A stretch of DNA of 64,000 nt from the NCBI GenBank assembly GCA_963721385.1, contig CAVRJB010000016.1:124001-188000 (forward strand). The letters run 5' to 3'. The translations under genes were made by a program, and so were the position numbers. A model generated the notes under the pieces. It did no database searches. It was given only the letters and a program-made list of their open reading frames with translations, and was not told the DNA's origin. This document shows, piece after piece, positions 57,424 to 64,000 of the stretch. The DNA comes from DAOMFB01 sp963721385 (GTDB taxonomy: Bacteria > Acidobacteriota > Thermoanaerobaculia > UBA5066). The first letter of the stretch is position 1; each line of letters begins with the position of its first letter.

Positions 57424-58770
57424 ATGGCAACGCCCGACTTCGAAACCTACTGTCAGCAGCTCTTCGACCACAAGACGGCGTCCGGCAAGCCGGAAGTCCT
57501 GAAGGGCTATCGCGTCCTCTCCTGCACGCAGTACATCCTCGGCCCCTCCTGCGCGAGCTACCTCGCCGAGCTGGGCGCCGAGGTCATCAAGATCGAGAAC
57601 GCCGCGGCGCGGCGAGCCGATGCGGCACACGACGCCGTTCAACGAGCCGCTCCTCTTCCCGCTCTCCCGGTGGGTGCCGGAGGCGGGGACGGGCCTCGGC
57701 TTCTTCGGGGCCAACCCCAACGAGGAGTTCGTCACCCTCGACTTCCACCGGCCGGAGGCGAAGCAGGCCATGCTGGAGCTCGCGGCCAAGTCGGACGTGA
57801 TGGTGCAGAACTTCCGGCCCGGAACGTTCGACCGCTGGGGAATCGGGTATCAACACTTCAAGCAAGGTCAACCCGCGCATCGTCTACCAGTGGCTCGGCG
57901 GATTCGGCGGATGGGGCCCCGGCCGCGTCCGGGCCTCGTACGACATTCTCGGCCAGGCCATGGGCGGCGCCTTCGGGATCACGGGTGAGGCCGCCGACCG
58001 GGGCGGCACGCCGTCCAAGCACACCATCTGGCTGGCGGACTACTGGGGCGGCATGATGGCCGCCGTCACGATCCTCGCGGCCCTCTACTGGAGGGACAAC
58101 ATCTCCGGAGAGGGGTCCTTCATCGAGTACTCGCAGGTCCACGGCGTCACCCGGATGCTCGAGTACGCGTTGCCGCTCTACGGCCGGTACGGCGTCCGGC
58201 GCGAGCGCTGGGGGAACTGGGACACCGAGCTCTGCGTGCACGGCATCATCCAGTGCGGCAAGTCGTCCTACCCCGGCTCTGCCAACCCGCAGGAAGCGGA
58301 GGTGGGCTACATCCTCGTCTCGGCCCACACGGACGAGGACTTCAAGAAGCTTTGCGACGTGATCGGCCGGAAAGACCTCGCCACGACGTACGCGAAGCAC
58401 GACGACCGCGTCAAGGCGGAGAACCAGGGAATCTTCTACGACGCCCTCGAAACGTGGGCGAAGGACAAGACCAAGGAAGACGTCGCCACCCTTCTCGACA
58501 AGGCCGGCATCAACAACCAGCCGGTCTGGAACGCCAAGGAAGTCGTCGGAGCAACCGCATTGGAAGATGCGCGGCGCCGTCCAGTGGATCGACGACCCGT
58601 ACTTCGGCGACCTCCACCACCAGGGACCGTTCTGCAAGATGTCCGACACGCCTCCGCGCCTGAAGTGGGCCCTGAAGCCCGTTGGCGCCGACAACGAGAA
58701 GGTGTTCGGCCGGCTCCTCGGATGGAACAAGTCGAAGCTCGCCAAGATGGAAGAGGCGGAGGTAATCTGA
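57424..58770 (+). CDS. Family-III (CaiB/BaiF) CoA-transferase, second of a pair; three frame changes
   Basis: The ATG at 57424 is behind GAGGAGG. It shows LKGYRVLSCTQYILGPSCASYLAELGAEVIKIEN, TTPFNEPLLFPLSRWVPEAG, VMVQNFRPGTFDRWGIGY, the catalytic aspartate in IWLADYWGGMMAA, and a C-terminal PPRLKWALKPVG block. Frame changes fall near 57605-57615, 57863-57870 and 58555. It is only distantly similar to the first CoA-transferase, yet both keep the aspartate, so a heteromer or two successive steps are possible. It ends 1 bp before the zinc-ribbon gene. Confidence 0.85.
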
Positions 58771-58771
58771 A

Positions 58772-59170
58772 ATGATCAACCAGGGACTCGTCCTCACGTG
58801 CCCCAAGTGCTCCACCAAAAACTTCTTCGATCCGTACCCGTTTTGGAACTTCACCGGCAATACGAAGTGCGCCAGCTGTGACGCGCTCTATGCAATGAAA
58901 TTCGTCAACGGCCAGCTCCTGAGCGGACCCACCGCCGCGTCCGGGAAGGCCGACCTCCTGCCGGGCTATGCCGAAGACAAGGCCGGGGCCGGCGTCACGG
59001 GTGAGGGCAAGACTCGCCCGGCGCCACAGTCGCGCCCCGATCCCTTCACGGGCAAACAGAAGCACGTCTCGAAGAGCCTCCGGGGAAAGCCGATGAGCGG
59101 GGCCCCGCTGAAGAAAGAGGATCTCGTGGGAAGCAAGGCCAGGTTCATCGCGGAACTCTACAAGGGCTGA
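58772..59170 (+). CDS. Small zinc-ribbon protein of the CoA-transferase cluster
   Basis: A protein of 132 aa. The N-terminus has two CxxC knuckles (Cys10-PK-Cys13 and Cys33-AS-Cys36) around an aromatic loop (FFDPYPFWNF), so a zinc ribbon or rubredoxin-like metal site is likely. The rest is low-complexity and basic (residues about 50-132). I do not recognise the family. It starts 1 bp after the second CoA-transferase stop and 13 bp before the next small gene, so it is almost certainly co-translated with them. Confidence 0.7.
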   Translation: MINQGLVLTCPKCSTKNFFDPYPFWNFTGNTKCASCDALYAMKFVNGQLLSGPTAASGKADLLPGYAEDKAGAGVTGEGKTRPAPQSRPDPFTGKQKHVSKSLRGKPMSGAPLKKEDLVGSKARFIAELYKG

Positions 59171-59183
59171 GAGGAGAAAAGAC

Positions 59184-59387
59184 GTGAACGACACTGCAAA
59201 AGGAAAGGAAGCGTCCACGTACAAGTGCTGCGACTACTTTCAGCCGGCGCTCGACCCGAACATCCTGCGGGCGTACCACGGCTACTGCAAGGCACGCGCG
59301 TGGCCCTTCACCGTCATGGTCCCCATCGGAGGCTTCAGCGACCCGTGTCCGAAGCCTCCGGTCCCGCAGAAGGACAGCAAGAGCTAG
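59184..59387 (+). CDS. Small four-cysteine protein, unassigned
   Basis: A protein of 67 aa from GTG 59184 behind GAGAGGAG. Cysteines lie at 15, 16, 35 and 55 (YKCCDYF, GYCKARAWPF, SDPCPKP). The arrangement C-x-x-x-F, G-x-C, then a proline-flanked C recalls HiPIP-like small subunits of glycyl-radical fumarate-adding enzymes (BssB/BssC). The similarity is only in pattern, and no large subunit is in the window. It could equally bind zinc. Confidence 0.6.
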   Translation: MNDTAKGKEASTYKCCDYFQPALDPNILRAYHGYCKARAWPFTVMVPIGGFSDPCPKPPVPQKDSKS

Positions 59388-59389
59388 GT

Positions 59390-59722
59390 GTGCCGAGCCT
59401 CCGAGAGGACTTCGAGCTGCGTTACGGGCCGCTCTGGTCCGGGGCGTCGTCTCTCTCGATCGGGGGCGTCACACACGAACTGGAAGACGTCATGGAGCGG
59501 CTCGGCTTCGGCTTCGAGGGGCTCAAGATCGTCGACGCACCTCGGATCGAAGCCGGCCGCTACGCCATCCGCTTCTTCGACGGCGAGGCGCGGCAGATCG
59601 TCTGCATCGAGTTCGATGCAGACCTCACCCTCCTCGCGGAGAACCGGGTCCACATCGCCGAGTGGATGGGAGACGAATACTTCAAGACGGAATGGCAGGT
59701 GAACTGCCCGATGGACTTTTGA
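59390..59722 (+). CDS. Conserved-looking small protein, unassigned
   Basis: A protein of 110 aa from GTG 59390, starting 2 bp after the previous stop. It is acidic and mostly beta (GRYAIRFFDGEARQIVCIEFDADLTLLAEN), ending EYFKTEWQVNCPMDF. GC-rich third positions support coding. I do not recognise the family. Confidence 0.6.
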   Translation: MPSLREDFELRYGPLWSGASSLSIGGVTHELEDVMERLGFGFEGLKIVDAPRIEAGRYAIRFFDGEARQIVCIEFDADLTLLAENRVHIAEWMGDEYFKTEWQVNCPMDF

Positions 59723-59734
59723 AGAGGAGAACCC

Positions 59735-60112
59735 ATGAAAATCAAGTTCTACTATTCCAGCAAGGACAAGCCGGGCGAGCAGTACCCGTGCAACGTCGCG
59801 GCCTGCCTGGAGAAGATCAAGACGTTGAAAAGTCTGGGCGAGGACGTCGAGGCGATCGACGTGTCCGGCGTCGCGGACGTCTTCCGCTTCTACCACGCGG
59901 CCCTGACCGGTCCGCCGGCGACGGTGCGGGCCGTCTTCGGAATGAAGGGGGCGCTGGAGGCCGACTTCGGCCGCGTCACGCCCGCCGTCCTCGTCTTTGG
60001 CGACCCGAAGGATCGCTACCCGACGGACGCCTACCCGCGGCAGGATCAGGGCCGAGGGGGCCTCGTCGGCTGCGAGAAAGCACTCGAAGGCTTCGCCAAG
60101 ACGGAAGGGTGA
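59735..60112 (+). CDS. Conserved-looking small protein, unassigned
   Basis: A protein of 125 aa from ATG 59735 behind GAGGAGA. It begins with a strand-helix (MKIKFYYSSKDKPGEQ) and has TLKSLGEDVEAIDVSGVADVF and TPAVLVFGDPKDRYPTDAYP. The alternating fold resembles thioredoxin- or DsrE-like small proteins, but no catalytic motif is clear. It ends 4 bp before the CoA ligase start. Confidence 0.62.
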   Translation: MKIKFYYSSKDKPGEQYPCNVAACLEKIKTLKSLGEDVEAIDVSGVADVFRFYHAALTGPPATVRAVFGMKGALEADFGRVTPAVLVFGDPKDRYPTDAYPRQDQGRGGLVGCEKALEGFAKTEG

Positions 60113-60116
60113 CCCG

Positions 60117-61784
60117 TTGAGTACGATTCCCGCGGATTACCTCCCCCCGAAGGAATTCCAGCCCGACCGGATCTACAACCTGAAGGAGTTCGGGAGCTAC
60201 CCGGACCCGCTGAACAGCACCGAGGAGCTTCTCGACAAGCAGATTGCCGCGGGCCGGGGCGACAGTCCGGCCCTCCTCTTCGGCGACAAGGTCCTGACCT
60301 ACAAGCAGCTCCTGGGGGCGTCCTGCAAGATCGGGAACGCCCTCAGGAAGCTGGGGGTTGAGGAGGCGGACCGGGTACTGCTCCGGTCGCCCAACGTCCC
60401 GCCGGCCCTCTTCACGAACTTCGGCGTCCTGAGGCTCGGGGCCGTGATCGTCCCGACCTCGCACATGCTTTCGCCGCCCGAAATCACCCACATCGCCAAC
60501 AACGCTGAGGCGAAAGTGATCGTCGTCGCCGCGGCGTTCCTGGAGGGGGTCGTCAAGGCCCGTCCGAACCTCAAGACCGTCAAGCACGTCATCGTCTTCG
60601 GCGGGCAGCCGGAGGAGCTGAAGGCTCAGGGCCACCTCTGCTACGAAGAGCTCGTCGCAAACGAAGCGCCGGCCTTCGAACCCGTGCGCCGTCCGCGCAA
60701 GGCCGTTTCCGTCCTTCTCTACACGTCGGGCACCACGGGCATGCCGAAGGGGACCGTCCACTTCATGGAGGAGGCCCTCATCGTCCCGGACACCTTCGGC
60801 AAGTACGGATGGAACGTCCAGCCGAACGACATCATCTGCGGGCCCGCGCCCATCTCGCTGGCGGGCGGCTACTCGACCGTGGCCACGATCCCCTACCGGT
60901 TTGGTGCCGCGGCGTCCCTCATCCCCAAGTTCACGCCCGACGGACTCTTCGAGACGATCCAGAACCACAAGGTGACGATCCTGAGTGCTCTTCCGACGGC
61001 CTACCGGAAGATGCTCGAGGTCGAAGGGGCAGAGAAGAAGTACAACCTTTCGACCCTCCGGGTTCTGACCGGCGGCGGCGAGTCACTGACGGCCAAGACC
61101 TATTTCGACTGGAAGAACCGTTTCGGGCAGGAGATCTTCGAGGGCCTCGGCACGTCGGAGATGATGTACGTCTTCGTCTCCAGCGTCGTCACCCGGAAGG
61201 TGAAGCCGGGGGCGATCGGTACCCCGGTCCCCGGGTACGAGATCCAGGTGATCACCGAAGAGGGAAAGGTCGCCAAGCCGGGCGAGCTGGGTCGGCTTTA
61301 CGCGAGAGGGCCCACGGGAACCCTCTACTGGCGCCCCTACGAGGACGGCGGAAGCATGCTCGAAAAGCAGAAATCCGTCGTTCGCGAAGGGTGGGTGCTC
61401 GTCGGAGACTTCTGCACGCTGGACGAGGAGGGATATCTCAGCTTCGTCTCGCGCCAGGAGGACCTGATCAAGAGCTCCGGCTACCGGATCGGCCCGGAAG
61501 AGGTGGAAGACGCGATTCTCAAGCACCCCGCCGTGGCCGACGCGGGTGTCATCGGCGTGCCCGACCCGGTGCGCGGCCACAACGTCAAGGCCTTCGTCAT
61601 CCTGAAGCCCGGCCAGACGCCGAGCGACGATCTGAAGCAGAAGATCATCGACAACTGCCGCGACCACATCGCGACTTACAAGCTGCCGCGCGTCATCGAG
61701 TTCACGACGGAGCTGCCGCGCACGCTGCAGGGCAAGCTTCTGCGGCGGGTCCTCAGGGACAAGGAAACGGCCCAGAAAAGCTAG
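60117..61784 (+). CDS. Acyl-CoA synthetase (AMP-forming), benzoate-CoA ligase-like
   Basis: A protein of 555 aa from TTG 60117. ANL-superfamily motifs are LLYTSGTTGMPKGTVH (P-loop), LTGGGESLTAKTYFDW, FEGLGTSEMMYVFVSS, GDFCTLDEEGYLSFVSRQEDLIKSSGYRIGPEEVE (hinge) and the catalytic lysine in RTLQGKLLRR. Overall it looks like the benzoate- or 2-aminobenzoate-CoA ligase branch. It would prime the cluster's acid with CoA, giving a donor or substrate for the CoA-transferases. The exact acid cannot be read from the sequence. Confidence 0.88.
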   Translation: MSTIPADYLPPKEFQPDRIYNLKEFGSYPDPLNSTEELLDKQIAAGRGDSPALLFGDKVLTYKQLLGASCKIGNALRKLGVEEADRVLLRSPNVPPALFTNFGVLRLGAVIVPTSHMLSPPEITHIANNAEAKVIVVAAAFLEGVVKARPNLKTVKHVIVFGGQPEELKAQGHLCYEELVANEAPAFEPVRRPRKAVSVLLYTSGTTGMPKGTVHFMEEALIVPDTFGKYGWNVQPNDIICGPAPISLAGGYSTVATIPYRFGAAASLIPKFTPDGLFETIQNHKVTILSALPTAYRKMLEVEGAEKKYNLSTLRVLTGGGESLTAKTYFDWKNRFGQEIFEGLGTSEMMYVFVSSVVTRKVKPGAIGTPVPGYEIQVITEEGKVAKPGELGRLYARGPTGTLYWRPYEDGGSMLEKQKSVVREGWVLVGDFCTLDEEGYLSFVSRQEDLIKSSGYRIGPEEVEDAILKHPAVADAGVIGVPDPVRGHNVKAFVILKPGQTPSDDLKQKIIDNCRDHIATYKLPRVIEFTTELPRTLQGKLLRRVLRDKETAQKS

Positions 61785-61830
61785 TCGCATGACGTCGCCG
61801 CGGCGCCGGGTCGCGGCGACCTCATGCATC

Positions 61831-61836
61831 TATCAT
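61831..61836 (+). promoter_or_regulatory. TANNNT -10 box for livH
   Basis: TATCAT ends 9 nt before GTG 61846. It favours GTG 61846 over the open frame beginning at 61789; ATG 61855 is the other option. Confidence 0.4.
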
Positions 61837-61845
61837 CGCCGCCTC

Positions 61846-62703
61846 GTGGGCACGATGCTGCTGCAGGCCCTCGCGTCCGGCATCGCGCTCGGTCTCATCT
61901 ATGCCGGCGTCGGTGCCGGCCTCTCTCTCGTCGTCTCGACCGGACGCCTGACGAATCTCGCGCACGGTGAGTTCGTCCTTGTGGGCGGGTACATTCTCTA
62001 TCTCCTCTGCCAGGGCTTCGGACTCCCCTGGCCGGTCGCGCTACCGCTGACCGTGGCGGGCGGTGTTCTTCTCGGGGCGGTTCTTCCCCCGCTCATCCAC
62101 CGGCTGCCCGGACGAGAGGTGGACGGTCTGGCGCTGACGCTCGGCGTCGCCTTCATCCTCCAGAACCTCCTACTCCTCGGAGCGACGGCCACCTACCGCG
62201 TGATTCCCGGCGGATACTGGCTGCAGACGGTCGAGTTCGGACCCGTGGTTCTCAGCCGCGTCACGCTCGTGGCCGCGGCGGCTGCCGCGGTGGCCCTGGC
62301 CGTTCTCGACCTCTGGCTTCGCGTCTCCTGGACGGGATCGGGACTCCGGGCCGTGAGCCAGTCCCGGCCTGCCGCGGCCAGCCTCGGCGTTTCTCCGGGC
62401 CGGATGGAATGGGTCGCGTTCTTCGCCGGAGGGGCGATCGCGGCCAGCGCGGGCGGGCTCGTTCTCCTGACGCGGTTTCTGACGCCGGGAGAGGGGCCCG
62501 CCTGGACCCTCGTGGCGCTCGCCGTCGCCTTTCTGGCGGGCCGGCCGCAGGCGGGCGCCCTCATGGCGGCAGGTATCGCCCTCGGCGTCGCCGAGTCCCT
62601 GGCGACGGTCCTCGCGGGTGGCGGGTGGCGCGAGGTCGTGGCGAGCGGCTCGGTCCTCCTCTGGCTCCTCGTGCGCGGGAGAACCCTCCTCGCCGATGCG
62701 TGA
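61846..62703 (+). CDS. livH: Branched-chain amino acid-type ABC permease (LivH)
   Basis: About 285 aa. LivH features are MLLQALASGIALGLIYAGVGAGLSL, NLAHGEFVLVGGYI, VDGLALTLGVAFILQNLLLL and SRPAAASLGVSPGRMEWVAFFAGGAIAASAGGLVL. It forms one half of the membrane channel. Such Liv-type systems in catabolic clusters often carry aromatic acids rather than amino acids. The binding protein (LivJ/K) is not in the window. Confidence 0.9.
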   Translation: MGTMLLQALASGIALGLIYAGVGAGLSLVVSTGRLTNLAHGEFVLVGGYILYLLCQGFGLPWPVALPLTVAGGVLLGAVLPPLIHRLPGREVDGLALTLGVAFILQNLLLLGATATYRVIPGGYWLQTVEFGPVVLSRVTLVAAAAAAVALAVLDLWLRVSWTGSGLRAVSQSRPAAASLGVSPGRMEWVAFFAGGAIAASAGGLVLLTRFLTPGEGPAWTLVALAVAFLAGRPQAGALMAAGIALGVAESLATVLAGGGWREVVASGSVLLWLLVRGRTLLADA

Positions 62704-64000
62704 GCGGACGCGCTTCCTTTTTTTCTGGGCGGTCGTTTTGGGAGCTTCCGGCATTGCGATCGCGACGCTGGGACGTTTCGGGCAGAGCCTCGTGGCCTTC
62801 GGTCTTCTCTACGGCGGGATGGCGACGGGCTGGAGCTGGCTGCGCGCCACTGGCCTCATCTCCTTCGGGCACGCGGCGTTCTTCGGGACCGGAGCCCTGA
62901 CGCAGGCCTTTCTCGTCACGGCCGGACAAGCCCCGCCCTGGCTGGCTCTCGGCGCGAGCGCGGTGGCCGGCGCCGTTCGCGGCGCTTCCCCTGCTGCCGG
63001 CCCTTCGCCTGGGACCGGCGAGTTTCGCCCTGGCGACGCTCGCCTACGCCGTCCTTCTCCGCGGCGTGGCCGCCAAACATCCCCGCCATCGGAATGGAGG
63101 GGTTCCTGCTTCCGGCGACGGCGGGATTCGCGGGCGCCGCGCTTCCGGTCGTGGTGTTGCTCGCCGTGCTGGCTTTCGGCCTCACTCTCGGATACGAGGC
63201 GTTTCTGCGGCCGGCCCAGCGGCCGCGCCGCCGGCGCCATCCGGCAGGCGCCCGAGACGAGTCTGAGCCTCGGGATCGACCTCGTCGGCGGGCGCTGGTT
63301 CCCGCTGACCGTGAGCGCAGCGGCCACCGCCGTGGCGGGCGCCTTGTATGCCCATCTCGTCGGGAGCGTCGAGTCGACCGTTGCCTTTTCGCCGACGTTC
63401 TCCGTGCTGCCACTCGTGATGGGAATGGTCGGAGGCGCCTTCCACCCGCTGGGAGGCATCCTCGGAATGCTCGCGCTCTACCCTGTCGACGAGCTGGTCC
63501 TGAGACCCCTGCTTCCACAGGCGCACACTCTGGCCTACGGCCTGGCGCTGCTCGGCCTGCTTCTGTTCCGGCCCGAGGGTCTCCTCAGGTCGCGGACCCC
63601 GCGGGTTCCTCGTTCGGGGGCGCTCCGAAGGCCGACTCACGACCCCTTCGCGCTGGCCGTCCGCGAGCTGACGGTGCGGCGAAATGGAACGGCCGTACTC
63701 AGGGATGTCAGCTTCGTGGTCGAGCCAGGAGAGATTCTCAGGGTTCTCGGACCCAATGGCGCCGGCAAGACGTCGCTACTCCTGGCCATTGCGGGGCGGC
63801 TTCCAACCGCCCGCGGGGTGATCCTCTTTGGCGGCTCTCCGTCGCCCCGCGGCGCCGCCGCGAGGGCCCGGCGAGGTCTCGCCCGGTCGTTCCAGGCCCC
63901 CAGGCCGTTTTCGGAGTGGACGGTCCGCGAGAACGTGGCCTTCGCGGCCGAGCGCTCCGGAGCCTCCGGAGAGGTGGACGGACTTCTCACGGAGCTCCAG
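62696..64000 (+). CDS. livM: LivM permease fused to LivG ATPase, cut by window edge; three frame changes
   Basis: The ATG at 62696 overlaps the livH stop. The permease part reads LISFGHAAFFGTGAL, then LRLGPASFALATLAYAVLL, IGMEGFLLPATAG and LGIDLVGGRWFPLTVSAAATAVAGALYAHL, with frame changes near 62970, 63073 and 63215. From about 63540 one uninterrupted frame runs from the permease end (LFRPEGLLRS) through a linker into an ABC ATPase: LTVRRNGTAVLRDVSFVVEPGE and Walker A GPNGAGKTSLLLA. It continues to the right edge. The Walker B and signature motifs lie outside the window. Confidence 0.85.
   Translation, partial: MRERTRFLFFWAVVLGASGIAIATLGRFGQSLVAFGLLYGGMATGWSWLRATGLISFGHAAFFGTGALTQAFLVTAGQAPPWLALGASAVAGAVRGASPAAGPSPGTGEFRPGDARLRRPSPRRGRQTSPPSEWRGSCFRRRRDSRAPRFRSWCCSPCWLSASLSDTRRFCGRPSGRAAGAIRQAPETSLSLGIDLVGGRWFPLTVSAAATAVAGALYAHLVGSVESTVAFSPTFSVLPLVMGMVGGAFHPLGGILGMLALYPVDELVLRPLLPQAHTLAYGLALLGLLLFRPEGLLRSRTPRVPRSGALRRPTHDPFALAVRELTVRRNGTAVLRDVSFVVEPGEILRVLGPNGAGKTSLLLAIAGRLPTARGVILFGGSPSPRGAAARARRGLARSFQAPRPFSEWTVRENVAFAAERSGASGEVDGLLTELQ

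Overview
The window is a gene-dense, GC-rich chromosomal segment of a Gram-negative (diderm) bacterium. It carries a complete tol-pal operon, lptE, a DUF3187 outer-membrane protein, porin-like barrels, Lgt and LspA. An exported SpoIVB-type S55 peptidase, an exported CHAT protein behind a sigma factor, a bactofilin and large secreted repeat proteins fit Acidobacteriota, perhaps the Thermoanaerobaculia/Holophagae side. That placement is inference from gene content, since no rRNA is present. I saw no tRNA, rRNA, CRISPR array, insertion sequence or phage gene.

Layout. 1-6.6 kb (minus): the N-terminal part of a DUF4388 protein, uvrC, and a sigma factor / zinc-finger membrane protein / exported TPR-CHAT protein module. 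6.6-12.2 kb (plus): a giant lipoprotein with BNR-type repeats and two copies of an uncharacterised C-terminal domain, then two outer-membrane barrel proteins. 12.2-15 kb (minus): an acyl reductase-like SDR coupled to an aldehyde dehydrogenase. 15-16.7 kb: an RHS-repeat scrap, a secreted protein with the same C-terminal domain, and the decayed stub of a further copy. 16.7-19.2 kb: pabB-pabC and a divergent thioesterase. 19.2-28 kb (minus): a tightly coupled series running S55 peptidase, propeller protein, peptide-type binding lipoprotein, pirin, two ABC permeases, coaD. 28-33.1 kb (plus): tolQ-tolR-tolA-tolB-pal-cpoB and rpsT. 33.2-44.5 kb (minus): Gfo/Idh oxidoreductase, MTA phosphorylase, PfkB kinase, ribH, a nusB-transglutaminase fusion, a degenerate receiver, a HEAT-CheR fusion, leuS, lptE. 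44.6-51.2 kb (plus): ileS, lspA, lgt, rluD, an aminotransferase. 51.2-53.1 kb (minus): a second aldehyde dehydrogenase and a bactofilin. 53.5-64 kb (plus): a catabolic/uptake cluster with a porin, an OFA-type MFS carrier, two family-III CoA-transferases, four small proteins (two with cysteine motifs), an acyl-CoA synthetase, LivH, and a LivM-LivG fusion cut by the window edge.

Two points cut across the annotation. First, about fifteen cistrons have a TANNNT hexamer 6-13 nt before the start codon and no clear Shine-Dalgarno, which points to widespread leaderless transcription. Second, many genes that should be intact (ileS, rluD, pal, both CoA-transferases, livM, the CHAT gene) are broken by one or more single-base frame changes. 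The pattern looks like residual consensus indels, so these are annotated as spanning CDSs. The best candidate for an undescribed system is the right-hand CoA-transferase cluster with its unassigned small proteins.
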